Positions 1 through 6,573 of a DNA stretch of 8,323 nt are shown here, one piece after another. This DNA comes from Verrucomicrobiota bacterium (GTDB lineage Bacteria; Verrucomicrobiota; Verrucomicrobiia; Opitutales; Opitutaceae), in assembly GCA_023430825.1 (NCBI GenBank), contig JAEYYL010000383.1, forward strand, positions 1-8,323, given 5' to 3'. Made by a program: the position numbers and the translations under genes. How positions within the stretch are numbered: the first letter of the stretch is position 1; every line of letters starts with the position of its first letter. The notes beneath the pieces were generated by a model, which worked only from the letters and a program-made list of their open reading frames with translations, was not told where the DNA came from and made no database searches.

Positions 1-63
1 GCCCTCGCCGCACATCGCGTGTAAAACGCGGCGTGGGCGCCTCGACTCCATCGCACGAGCAGC

Positions 64-618
64 TCAGTCGTTTCGCCGCTTCGCCGCCGTGGCGTCCGCG
101 TGCACGAAACGCCACGGCTTCATCGACCAGACTTCGCCCGCGTAATCGACCCCGATTCGCGGCGTGATCTCGATCGCCTTTCGGGGCAACACCACGCCGC
201 GATCCTCCAGCCACAGCCCGCTCACCGGCGCCGCCGGCGCAGCGTTCAACCGCCGGTCGATCCCCAGTTGCTTCGTCACGCGGCCCGGCCCCCGAATCCC
301 CTCCACGCCGCGCACCAGCACCGCCGCCGGCCAGCCCGCCGGACCCACGACGAGGTTCAGCATCTCGTGAATCCCGTAACACAAATACACATACCAAAAG
401 CCGCCCGGCCCATACAACACGTCGGTCCGCGCCGTCCGGCCCGCCCGCGCATGACACGCCTGATCGCGCTCGCCGTCGTAAGCCTCGACTTCGGTGATCA
501 TCCGCGTCTCCACCGCGCCGTCCTCACGCCGACGCGCGAGATATTTTCCCACCAGCCATCTAGCCGTCGCCACTGTTCCGCGCGCGCTCAATTCTTCGGC
601 TTGGATTATCCGGGTCAT
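64..618 (-). CDS. DNA-3-methyladenine glycosylase (AAG/MPG family)
   Basis: This is a monofunctional base-excision repair enzyme that removes alkylated purines such as 3-methyladenine from DNA in the cytoplasm. The 184-residue product has the usual length for bacterial AAG-type enzymes. Seen directly: the active-site segment TEVEAYDGERDQACH (residues 42-56), where E45, Y47 and H56 align by memory with human AAG E125, Y127 and H136. The core GPGGFWYVYLCYGIHEMLN (70-88) carries the conserved Asn at 88. R103 lies in VLVRGVEG, followed by GPGRVTKQLGI (110-120) and a C-terminal PWRF. The conserved RN before the GPPG-like loop reads RTD here, a minor deviation. I chose ATG at 618 because the frame further upstream is non-homologous and lies antisense to the MFS gene. 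No clear Shine-Dalgarno is visible. The gene is divergent from the transporter, with 25 bases between starts. The family call is very secure; the exact start is less so. Confidence 0.93.
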   Translation of the reverse strand: MTRIIQAEELSARGTVATARWLVGKYLARRREDGAVETRMITEVEAYDGERDQACHARAGRTARTDVLYGPGGFWYVYLCYGIHEMLNLVVGPAGWPAAVLVRGVEGIRGPGRVTKQLGIDRRLNAAPAAPVSGLWLEDRGVVLPRKAIEITPRIGVDYAGEVWSMKPWRFVHADATAAKRRND

Positions 619-643
619 CCGCGTTGATTTTGAAGAAACACCT

Positions 644-2038
644 GTGAAAGCAAATTCCGCGACGCCCTTCGCCCAACGCAAAGCCGATCTCGAGCGCTCG
701 CTCCGGCTCTGCACCTCCGAAGGCATCATGGCGATGCCGATCGTGACGATGTCGCTGCCGGTAAACGTGTTCATGACCGCGCTCGTCGCGAAGGCGTTTC
801 CCCTGCCGAAAGTCACCATCGGCTTGATCAGCGCGCTGCCGTTCATCGGAAATTTCCTGCAGATTTTCGTCGCGCCTTTTCTCGCGAAATGGCGCCCGCC
901 GAAAACCGTCACCGCGATCGCCGCGTCGCTGCATCTCGTGTCGTGGGCCGTGTTCGGCCTCATGCTCGAATGGGTGCCGCGCCACGATCCCACCGCCGCC
1001 GGCCGGTGGTTCATCGCGTGGTTTCTGATCTCGAGCTGCTTCGCCGCCGTCGCCGGCGTGTCGTGGAACGCCTGGATTCAGGAATGGGTGCCGTCGCGTC
1101 TCCGCGGCCGCTTCTTCGGGCAGCGCAATCGCTTCCTCCAGGTCTCCACCCTCGTCTTCATGCTGCTCGCCGGCTGGATTCTCGCCCACTGGGATTACGC
1201 CATCCGCGCCTTCCAGGCGATCGTCGCGCTCGCCGTCGTCATGCGCGTCTTTTCCCTTCGCTGGCAATGGCAAAGCCCCACGCGCGCTCTGCACCGCAAA
1301 CCCACGCCGCAACTCCCCGTCGCCGATCAGCTCCGCATCGTCCTCGCCCGCCGCTCGCTGCTCGTGTTCATCGCGTTCGGCGCCGTGTGGTCCTTCGCCG
1401 CCAACTGCTTCGGCCCGTTCTACCACGTCTTCATGTTCGAACAGCTCGACTTCACCGCGTTCGACGTCGGCTTGTTTCTCACCCTCTCGCAGCTCGGCGG
1501 CGCGCTCTCGCTGCCCGCCTGGGGCCGCCTGCTCGACCGCTACGGCAATAAATCCGTGATGACGTTCTCCCTGATTCTCTGGCAGGCCCAGTATCTTGTC
1601 TGGTTTTTCATCACGCCGGAAAACCGAAACTGGCTCTACGCGATGTGGTTCTGGGCCGGCATGACCAGCGCGGGTTTCGTCCTCGGCCAGTTCACTATCC
1701 TGCTCCGCCTGATTCCCGTCGAGGCGAAGAACCTCGCCATCGGCGTCAACCTCGCCGCCACCTCCCTCGTCGCCGCCAGCGCGCCGATCATCGGGGGCTG
1801 GATTCTGTCTCGCGTGCTCACCGGCTCGCCCGACGACCTTGCCGCATATCACTGGTGCTTCCTCCTCCAGCCGCTGCTCGCGCTCCTCGGCTGCGCGCTC
1901 CTTCTCCGCGTGCACGAACCGACCGCCAGCCCGCTCACCATGGTGTTCGGCGCGATGCGCAACATCCGCACGCTCAGCGGCGTGCTCGGCCTCGACTTCC
2001 TCGTGAACTACGTCTTCTACCGCCCCTCCAAGCGATGA
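644..2038 (+). CDS. Major facilitator superfamily transporter, 12 TM
   Basis: This is an inner-membrane secondary transporter whose substrate cannot be told from sequence. The 464-residue product has about twelve hydrophobic segments, roughly at residues 27-50, 57-80, 88-110, 121-144, 166-184, 187-205, 237-262, 272-292, 303-323, 331-352, 364-388 and 401-421. A long cytoplasmic loop (about 206-236) separates the two six-helix halves. The basic loop WVPSRLRGRFFGQRNR (148-163) after helix 4 and GRLLDRYGNK (294-303) after helix 8 resemble the charged MFS signature loops. I chose GTG at 644: the frame opens further upstream at 494, but that part is antisense to the glycosylase gene and has no transporter character. 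A later ATG at 728 would cut into helix 1. The stop overlaps the start of the PfkB kinase gene (ATGA), so the two are probably co-translated. That suggests, without proof, that the transporter imports a sugar or nucleoside. Confidence 0.85.
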   Translation: MKANSATPFAQRKADLERSLRLCTSEGIMAMPIVTMSLPVNVFMTALVAKAFPLPKVTIGLISALPFIGNFLQIFVAPFLAKWRPPKTVTAIAASLHLVSWAVFGLMLEWVPRHDPTAAGRWFIAWFLISSCFAAVAGVSWNAWIQEWVPSRLRGRFFGQRNRFLQVSTLVFMLLAGWILAHWDYAIRAFQAIVALAVVMRVFSLRWQWQSPTRALHRKPTPQLPVADQLRIVLARRSLLVFIAFGAVWSFAANCFGPFYHVFMFEQLDFTAFDVGLFLTLSQLGGALSLPAWGRLLDRYGNKSVMTFSLILWQAQYLVWFFITPENRNWLYAMWFWAGMTSAGFVLGQFTILLRLIPVEAKNLAIGVNLAATSLVAASAPIIGGWILSRVLTGSPDDLAAYHWCFLLQPLLALLGCALLLRVHEPTASPLTMVFGAMRNIRTLSGVLGLDFLVNYVFYRPSKR

Positions 2039-2928
2039 AGCCGCCACCCACCTTCACGCTCACCGGAAACCTCCTCGCCGAACGCACCCTCGAGTTCGCT
2101 CGCTGGCAGCCCGGCCGCACCCAGCGCGCCCGCTACGAATCGTTCCAGGTCGGCGGCAAGGGCATCAACGTTTCGAAGATGCTCTCGCGTCTCCACGTTC
2201 CGAATACAGCCCTCTGCTTCGCCGGCGGCGCTCCCGGCGCCGAATGCGAGGAATGGCTGCGCGCCCGCGGCTTCGCGTTCCGCGCGTTCGCCACCGATCG
2301 CCCGACGCGCACCGGCACCGTCGTGCGCGGCGAGGGCCAGCCCGAAACCACCTTTCTCGGCCCCGACGTCGCGCCGTCCGCCGCCGCCGTGCAAGCCTGC
2401 GCCGATCATCTCGACGCCCAACCCGACGGCGGCGTGCTCGCGATCTGCGGCAGTCTGCCCGGCTGGTCCGACGACCGTTTCGACCCGCTCCGCGCCACAC
2501 TCGATCGCTGGCTGCGTCGCGGCACGCTCGTCGCCGACACCTACGGGCCGCCGCTGCGCTGGCTCGCGGCGCGTCCGCTCGCCCTGATCAAAATCAACGC
2601 CGCGGAATTCCGCGATCTCACCGCGGCGACCGCACCGCTACCCGACGCGCTCGCCGCCGCGGCCTCGACACACGCCGCGCGCGCCTGGATCGTCACCGAC
2701 GGGCCCGGCGCGGTGTGGTTCGTCGATGCGGCGGGTGGCCAGCCGCCCGCGAGCCTCGCTCCACCGGTCGTCACCGAGGTCTCCGCCACCGGCTCCGGCG
2801 ACGTCCTCTTCGCCGCCGTGATCGACGCCCGGTTTCATCGTCAGGTGTCGTTGCGACAGGCGGTTGCCCACGCCCTGCCCCTCGCCGCCGCCAACGCCGC
2901 TCACCCGGGCATCGCCGAATTCGCCTGA
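2035..2928 (+). CDS. PfkB-family carbohydrate kinase (1-phosphofructokinase/tagatose-6-P kinase-like)
   Basis: This is a cytoplasmic ATP-dependent kinase of the ribokinase/PfkB fold. The 297-residue product is slightly shorter than typical FruK or LacC proteins of about 310. Visible motifs in order: VGGKGINVSKML (39-50), the first PfkB signature; CGSLPG (138-143), matching the S-G-S-L-P-x-G turn; KINAAE (186-191), corresponding to K-P-N-x-x-E; TDGPGAVWF (221-229); and ATGSGDVLFAAV (251-262), the ATP/anion-hole signature with catalytic-base D256. The GGKGxNV form and overall order favour the phosphosugar (LacC/FruK) branch over ribokinase, but the substrate is inferred. The start ATG overlaps the transporter stop by ATGA, with no Shine-Dalgarno, so translation probably depends on coupling. 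No PTS or other sugar-catabolic gene is in the window. The family is secure; substrate specificity is open. Confidence 0.88.
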   Translation: MKPPPTFTLTGNLLAERTLEFARWQPGRTQRARYESFQVGGKGINVSKMLSRLHVPNTALCFAGGAPGAECEEWLRARGFAFRAFATDRPTRTGTVVRGEGQPETTFLGPDVAPSAAAVQACADHLDAQPDGGVLAICGSLPGWSDDRFDPLRATLDRWLRRGTLVADTYGPPLRWLAARPLALIKINAAEFRDLTAATAPLPDALAAAASTHAARAWIVTDGPGAVWFVDAAGGQPPASLAPPVVTEVSATGSGDVLFAAVIDARFHRQVSLRQAVAHALPLAAANAAHPGIAEFA

Positions 2929-2996
2929 CCCGGCGGCCGCATCCGCCCCGCCGACTGAACCGCCCTGCCCCGCCGCTGTCCCATCACCGAATCTTC

Positions 2997-3557
2997 ATGA
3001 AACCAATCGCGATCATCGTCGTGGTAGTGATCGCAGCGGGAGCGTTGGCGTTGAGCTATCGGAGCTATCGGGAAAAATCCGAAAATCAGCTCGCATCCCG
3101 CCGGGCCGACGTCGAAGCGCGCGAGGCGGAGGCGCGCCGCCGCACCGCCGCCGAGCATGAAGCACAACGGCTCGCCGCCCTCCAGGCCGAACAGGAAGCC
3201 GCCGCCGCCGAGCGCGCCATCGCCCAACTCCGCGCCGAACAGGACGCCGTCGCCGCCCGGCGCCGCGCCGCCGATGCCGAGGCCGCCCGCCTGCGCGCGG
3301 AACTCGAGCGCCTCCGCCGCGAAACCGCCGCCATGCTCGCGGAAGTGAAGAACTTTTCCACCACCCGCCCCACCGATCTCACCCTCGTCGAAAACGCCCG
3401 CGACGAAGCGCTCGCCAAACTCAAGGAACTCGAAACGGAGCGCAACGACCTCGCCGACCGCCAGGCTGCGCACACCGCCGCCCTCGCCCGCCAGCGCCAG
3501 ATCGAACAGGAGGCGCTGGCCCGCATCGAACGCTACCGCGCCACCCCACCGCCTTGA
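2997..3557 (+). CDS. Membrane-anchored coiled-coil protein, function unknown
   Basis: I do not recognise a family. The 186-residue product starts with MKPIAIIVVVVIAAGALALS, a hydrophobic segment (about 4-20) with no obvious signal-peptidase site, so it is probably an uncleaved N-terminal anchor. A long Ala/Glu/Arg-rich helix with heptad character follows (about 22-118). After a short break around FSTTRPTD (120-127) there is a second charged coiled coil (about 128-181), and the protein ends in a proline-rich tail. The composition would fit a periplasmic or cytoplasmic rod or spacer protein, and low complexity means homology hits would be uninformative. The start is the ATG preceding the hydrophobic segment; the same frame is open upstream but antisense-like and arginine-rich. 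No Shine-Dalgarno is visible. It lies 68 bases after the kinase gene and ends 126 bases before rplU, so it may be transcribed with either or alone. Confidence 0.7.
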   Translation: MKPIAIIVVVVIAAGALALSYRSYREKSENQLASRRADVEAREAEARRRTAAEHEAQRLAALQAEQEAAAAERAIAQLRAEQDAVAARRRAADAEAARLRAELERLRRETAAMLAEVKNFSTTRPTDLTLVENARDEALAKLKELETERNDLADRQAAHTAALARQRQIEQEALARIERYRATPPP

Positions 3558-3639
3558 CCCTTCCACGGCCACTCCGCCCGCCCGCCGCCCGCCGAAATTC
3601 TCCGATGCGTTCGGTGCGTGCGTCCGGGGGAAATTATCC

Positions 3640-3669
3640 TTGCTTTCACTTCTGCGAAACCGCTTTATC
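3640..3669 (+). promoter_or_regulatory. Possible promoter for rplU-rpmA
   Basis: A TTGCTT (3640-3645) and TTTATC (3664-3669) pair, 18 bases apart, gives a weak sigma70-like match in the locally AT-richer stretch before rplU. If used, transcription would start around 3676 and leave only about eight bases of 5' leader. The -10 match is poor (three of six), and it sits in the loop of the hairpin at 3657-3677, so other interpretations are equally possible. Confidence 0.25.
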
Positions 3670-3677
3670 CGCGGTTT
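3657..3677 (+). promoter_or_regulatory. Hairpin just upstream of rplU start (terminator-like or leader element)
   Basis: AAACCGC (3657-3663) pairs perfectly with GCGGTTT (3671-3677) around a seven-base loop and is followed by TATTTT, ending directly at the rplU ATG (3684). The shape resembles a weak intrinsic terminator for the upstream coiled-coil gene, or an attenuator/autoregulatory leader of the bL21 operon. L21 leaders are known in Bacilli, but I see no sequence resemblance that would justify naming one. No Shine-Dalgarno lies between the hairpin and the ATG. Confidence 0.4.
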
Positions 3678-3683
3678 TATTTT

Positions 3684-3998
3684 ATGAAAGCCACGATCAA
3701 AACCCAAGGGCAGCAGTTCACTGTTACCGAGGGCGACATTCTTATCGTAAATCGCTATCCCAATACGGAAGCCGGTGCCGTTGTGCAGATTAACGATGTC
3801 CTCGCCTCCGGCGAAGGCGCAGATTTCCGCGTCGGCACCCCGACGCTCGCCGGCGCCTCCGTCTCCGCGAAGATTCTCGAGAACAAGCGCGGTGAGAAGG
3901 TCATCGTGTTCAAGAAAAAGAAGCGCAAGGGCCACGAGAAAAAGCGCGGCCACCGCCAAGAGCTTTCCGTCATCAAGATCGAATCCATCACCGTCTAA
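3684..3998 (+). CDS. rplU: 50S ribosomal protein bL21
   Basis: This is a structural protein of the large ribosomal subunit that binds 23S rRNA. The 104-residue product matches the normal bL21 length of about 103. Seen: MKATIKTQGQQFTVTEGDIL at the N terminus (the family's A-x-I-x-x-G-G-x-Q-x-x-V-x-x-G-D pattern, with Q in place of the second G), then VGTPTLAGASV (51-61), and the strongly basic KKKKRKGHEKKRGHRQ segment with the family's K-x-K-x-x-x-G-H-R-Q ending, followed by IKIESI. The ATG at 3684 is fixed by this N terminus, although the frame is open upstream. No Shine-Dalgarno is visible; the 5' sequence is a hairpin plus TATTTT. The gene is followed after 12 bases by rpmA, the usual bacterial order. 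Confidence 0.97.
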   Translation: MKATIKTQGQQFTVTEGDILIVNRYPNTEAGAVVQINDVLASGEGADFRVGTPTLAGASVSAKILENKRGEKVIVFKKKKRKGHEKKRGHRQELSVIKIESITV

Positions 3999-4010
3999 TC
4001 CTCACCCGTC

Positions 4011-4259
4011 ATGGCGCATAAAACAGGTCAGAGTTCCTCCAGCAACGGTCGCGACAGCACATCGAAGCGTCTCGGCGTGAAACGCTTCGGCGGTGAGAAC
4101 GTCCTCGCGGGCACCATCATCGTCCGCCAGCGCGGCACCAAGCTCCACCCCGGCAAGAATGTCGGCGTGGGTCGTGATTGGACCCTCTTCGCGCTCAAGG
4201 ACGGCGTCGTTAAATACGACAAGCCGCACCGCCGCGTGGAAGTCGTTCCCGCCAGCTGA
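4011..4259 (+). CDS. rpmA: 50S ribosomal protein bL27
   Basis: This large-subunit protein has an N-terminal tail that reaches towards the peptidyl-transferase centre. The 82-residue product begins MAHKTGQSSSSNGRDSTSKR, clearly the bL27 signature, where most species have M-A-H-K-K-G-x-G-S-x-x-N-G-R-D-S. RLGVKRFGGENVLAGTIIVRQRGTKLHPG-type motifs follow. The tail begins directly at MAHK, so there is no N-terminal pre-sequence like the one cleaved in Firmicutes. It lies 12 bases after rplU, evidently in the same operon, and is followed by a strong intrinsic terminator. Its preceding bases (CTCACCCGTC) contain no Shine-Dalgarno. The GTPase gene obgE, often found next to rpmA, is not here. Confidence 0.97.
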   Translation: MAHKTGQSSSSNGRDSTSKRLGVKRFGGENVLAGTIIVRQRGTKLHPGKNVGVGRDWTLFALKDGVVKYDKPHRRVEVVPAS

Positions 4260-4285
4260 GCTCCTCTCCGCTCTCGTCGCTTTCC

Positions 4286-4323
4286 AGCGCCGTTCTGCTT
4301 TTCGCAGACGGCGCTTTTTCTTT
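4286..4323 (+). terminator. Rho-independent terminator of the rplU-rpmA operon
   Basis: AGCGCCGT (4286-4293) pairs with ACGGCGCT (4308-4315), and CTGC (4295-4298) pairs with GCAG (4304-4307), with a single bulged T at 4294 and a TTTTC loop. A T-rich tract (TTTTTCTTT, 4315-4323) follows immediately. It starts 26 bases after the rpmA stop, so the following small gene needs read-through or its own promoter. Confidence 0.9.
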
Positions 4324-4357
4324 GCCGCCCCGCGCCCCTGCACCGAGCGTGACACCC

Positions 4358-4708
4358 GTGAAACCGCTGCGGCTCGCCGAACTCCAGCGCCAACGCGACC
4401 TCGTCCGCGAACACCTCGCCTGGCTCGACCGCGAAATCGCCGCCGCCCGCGATCCCGCTTCCGGCGAAATTCCCTCATCGCCGCCCGCTCCCGGCCACCT
4501 CAGCGAATCCCCCGCGTCGCCCGGCCCCGTCTCCACCCCGCCCGATCCCGCCAGCGCGGCTGCGGCCGCGCGTCGCGGTTGCTTCATCTTCGCTCTCGTC
4601 GCCGCCCTGCTGCTCACCAGCGCGCTCACCGCCGTCTATCTCCTTAAATATCGCGATCGCCCCTTGCTGTTCCCGGAGGAACCGCACGACACCGGAGCCG
4701 CGCGGTGA
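4358..4708 (+). CDS. Small single-pass membrane protein, unknown
   Basis: I recognise no family. Read from GTG at 4358, the product has 116 residues. An N-terminal charged amphipathic helix (KPLRLAELQRQRDLVREHLA, then WLDREIAAAR, about 2-31) looks like a short coiled coil. A Pro/Ser/Ala-rich flexible linker follows (about 32-66), then one membrane helix GCFIFALVAALLLTSALTAV (74-93), and a short tail. By the positive-inside rule (ARR before, KYRDR after) the topology is ambiguous. GTG at 4349 is an equally possible start. The TTG at 4322 is unlikely because it falls in the terminator T-tract. The GC-rich third positions and the sensible domain order argue for a real gene, but without homology it stays a hypothetical. 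It precedes the 158-residue gene and the MamK-like gene on the same strand. Confidence 0.6.
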   Translation: MKPLRLAELQRQRDLVREHLAWLDREIAAARDPASGEIPSSPPAPGHLSESPASPGPVSTPPDPASAAAAARRGCFIFALVAALLLTSALTAVYLLKYRDRPLLFPEEPHDTGAAR

Positions 4709-4805
4709 AAAATCCACCACGTTCTCCTCGGTGATTCCCGGACGCCCTCCACGCCGCTTATTTTTTTCGAAACCATCCCACCCTCCACCGGTCTAGCGCC
4801 TCACC

Positions 4806-5282
4806 TTGAACAGCCCCGCGCTGCCCGTCATCGATCGTCACACCGACTCTCCGTGGAAGGATGTGCGCCGAATTTACCGGCGCATTTGTGTTTTGCGCGC
4901 AACCGGGCATCCCGCCGAGGCCCTCGATCTCGAACTCGAAGAACTCCCCAAGGCGCGCGCTGAGGCCCGCGCAGCCGCCCGCGAACACGCCGACGACGAA
5001 GCGTCCGTGCTCGCTCAGGAAGCCGAGCGCGTGGCCAATGCCTCCGTCCTCGCCGAACTCGTCGCTCCGCTTCTCGCCGAGCGATTGAACGCGCGGCCCG
5101 CCACCTCCGCGTCGCCCGTCGCCTCCGCCGCTTCGTCCGCATCTCAGCGTGTTTTCCCCACGCCTTCCGCCTCCTCCGCGCCCACCGCCAGGCCTTCCGC
5201 GCCACAACCGCCCAGCATCGCCGATCTGCTCGATGGCATGCTCGCGCAATCGCCCGCGCTCCCCACCGGGGCGCGTCCCTGA
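4806..5282 (+). CDS. Helical protein with disordered linker, upstream of MamK-like gene
   Basis: I do not recognise the family. Read from TTG at 4806, the 158-residue product has a predicted helical N-terminal region (about 17-97). It begins SPWKDVRRIYRRICVLRATG, followed by HPAEALDLELEELPKAR and a long Ala/Glu helix. Then comes a low-complexity Ser/Ala/Pro/Thr linker (about 98-136) and a short conserved-looking C-terminal helix PSIADLLDGMLAQ (136-148). A helical domain, a disordered tether and a terminal peptide is the layout often seen in adaptors, where the end peptide docks on a partner. It ends 66 bases before the MamK-like gene on the same strand, so a shared transcript and physical interaction are reasonable guesses. 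There is no Shine-Dalgarno at the TTG. An in-frame GTG at 4863 is an alternative but would remove the WKD segment. Confidence 0.65.
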   Translation: MNSPALPVIDRHTDSPWKDVRRIYRRICVLRATGHPAEALDLELEELPKARAEARAAAREHADDEASVLAQEAERVANASVLAELVAPLLAERLNARPATSASPVASAASSASQRVFPTPSASSAPTARPSAPQPPSIADLLDGMLAQSPALPTGARP

Positions 5283-5348
5283 CTTCCCCCCTTTCCAGCC
5301 TCCCGCTTCGACCTCCTCGCTACATCACAACCCTCGTTTCCTCCTCCT

Positions 5349-6506
5349 ATGTCCACTGCCGTCGAAAAACCTCTCCCCGCCGCCGCCGTTCCCGCCAATG
5401 CGCCGAACGTGACCGTGTCGCGCTCCGCGAGCACCGCGGCAAAAACCAAGACCGTGCTCGTCGGTTTCGACTTCGGCACCAACAAATCCTGCGTCCTCGC
5501 CGGATCCGCCGGCAACTCCGACATCGCCGTCAGCAAGGTCGTGCCGACCGTCGTCGGCTACGTGAAGGATGGCATCGTCGATGGCATCGTCGCCGGCAAC
5601 CGCTCGATCCTCTTCGGCGAAGACGCGCTGCAAAACACGCTCCACGTGCGTCTCGTTCACCCGATGACCCACGGCATCGTCACCGAACAGGCCGCCGCCC
5701 GCGATTTCCTTAAACACATCCGCGCGCTCGCCGATCCTTCCGGCACCGCCGAGATCCGCGCCGTCGTCGGCGTGCCCGCCAACGCCGCCGAACACGAGCG
5801 CGAGGAAATGCGCCGCACCGTCTTCGGCATCTTCGATCGCATCCTGCTCGTGCCCGAACCTTTCCTCGCCGCGCTCGGCTATCGCGACGATGGCCGCCTC
5901 GGCCAGACGAACTACATCGATCCCGTCGTCAACTCGCTCTTCGTCGACATCGGCGGCGGCACGAGCGATCTCTGCCTCGTTCAAGGCTATTTCCCCGGCC
6001 CCGACGATCAGATCAGCATTCCGTTTGCCGGCGACGCCATCGACCAGCTCCTGCAGGACGAGATCAACCGCGTTTATCCCAACAACGGTCTCTCCCGCGC
6101 GAAAGTTCGCGAACTCAAGGAATCGCACGGCTACGTCGGCCCCAGCCGCGCACCCGTCGAGGTGAAGGTGGTGATCGGCGGCAAGTCCCACACGCTCGAA
6201 CTCGGCGACGCGCTCGCCCGCTCCGCCAACACCCTCATCGACAAAATCTATCCCGCCCTCACGACGCTGATCCAGCGCGCCTCGTCGGACTCGGTCGTGA
6301 CGCTCCTCCAAAACATCATCGTCACCGGCGGCGGTTCGCAGATCAAAGGCATCGACACCTTGCTGCAGAAGAAACTGACCGAAGACGGTTTCGAATCACC
6401 GAAGGTGAAACTCGCCGGCCAGGACTACAAACGCTACGTCGCCCTCGGCGCGCTCAAAGCCGCCCGCGCCGCGCGCGACAACCAGTGGCAGGTCCTCCTC
6501 GGCTAA
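5349..6506 (+). CDS. MamK-family actin-like ATPase
   Basis: This is a cytoplasmic actin/Hsp70-superfamily ATPase, closest by memory to MamK, the filament protein that aligns magnetosomes. The product has 385 residues. Seen: phosphate-1 loop VGFDFGTNKS (38-47); GVPANAAEHE (141-150); VPEPFLAALGY (168-178); phosphate-2 loop VDIGGGTSDLCL (199-210) followed by GYFPGPDDQISIPFAGDAID, matching MamK's G-x-x-P-G-P-E-D-Q-x-x-x-x-x-A-G; LKESHGYVGP (256-265); and adenosine motif LLQNIIVTGGGSQIKGI (319-335). E170 and D200 correspond to the MamK ATPase residues E143 and D161. Differences from classical MamK are a 34-residue Ala/Pro-rich N-terminal extension and about 12 extra residues between E170 and D200. 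No DnaK substrate-binding domain follows. The start ATG lies after a pyrimidine-rich CTCCTCCT and has no Shine-Dalgarno. No magnetosome genes are in the window, so its cargo is unknown and the gene symbol is left blank. Confidence 0.87.
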   Translation: MSTAVEKPLPAAAVPANAPNVTVSRSASTAAKTKTVLVGFDFGTNKSCVLAGSAGNSDIAVSKVVPTVVGYVKDGIVDGIVAGNRSILFGEDALQNTLHVRLVHPMTHGIVTEQAAARDFLKHIRALADPSGTAEIRAVVGVPANAAEHEREEMRRTVFGIFDRILLVPEPFLAALGYRDDGRLGQTNYIDPVVNSLFVDIGGGTSDLCLVQGYFPGPDDQISIPFAGDAIDQLLQDEINRVYPNNGLSRAKVRELKESHGYVGPSRAPVEVKVVIGGKSHTLELGDALARSANTLIDKIYPALTTLIQRASSDSVVTLLQNIIVTGGGSQIKGIDTLLQKKLTEDGFESPKVKLAGQDYKRYVALGALKAARAARDNQWQVLLG

Positions 6507-6573
6507 ACCAGCCGATCACCCCGCCGCGCTGGAGCCGCGGCCCTCGCCGCGCCTCCGTCAGCGTGCGCAAATC

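Noticed and set aside
16..30. Small hairpin CGCGT-N5-ACGCG downstream of the glycosylase gene
   Set aside because: It has only five base pairs and no T-tract on the minus strand, so a terminator call is not justified in such GC-rich sequence.
560..2047. A 495-codon open frame on the minus strand, opposite the transporter
   Set aside because: It is Glu/Gly/Ala/Arg-rich with no motifs, and is the mirror of a GC-rich gene with clear membrane helices on the other strand.
2244..2996. In-frame upstream extension of the coiled-coil gene
   Set aside because: It is an arginine-rich out-of-frame shadow of the PfkB kinase gene; the real start is the ATG before the hydrophobic anchor.
2901..3959. A 352-codon minus-strand frame opposite the coiled-coil gene and rplU
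   Set aside because: It runs across two plus-strand genes including the secure rplU, and its composition is Gly/Ala/Arg filler.
4322..4357. TTG start for the small membrane protein gene at 4322
   Set aside because: It falls inside the T-tract of the rpmA terminator and adds a Pro/Ala stretch with no ribosome site; the GTG starts at 4349 or 4358 are more sensible.
5325..6311. A 328-codon minus-strand frame opposite the MamK-like gene
   Set aside because: It is low-complexity Gly/Ala/Asp/Glu sequence, explained by the codon bias of the real gene, whose ATPase motifs are unmistakable.
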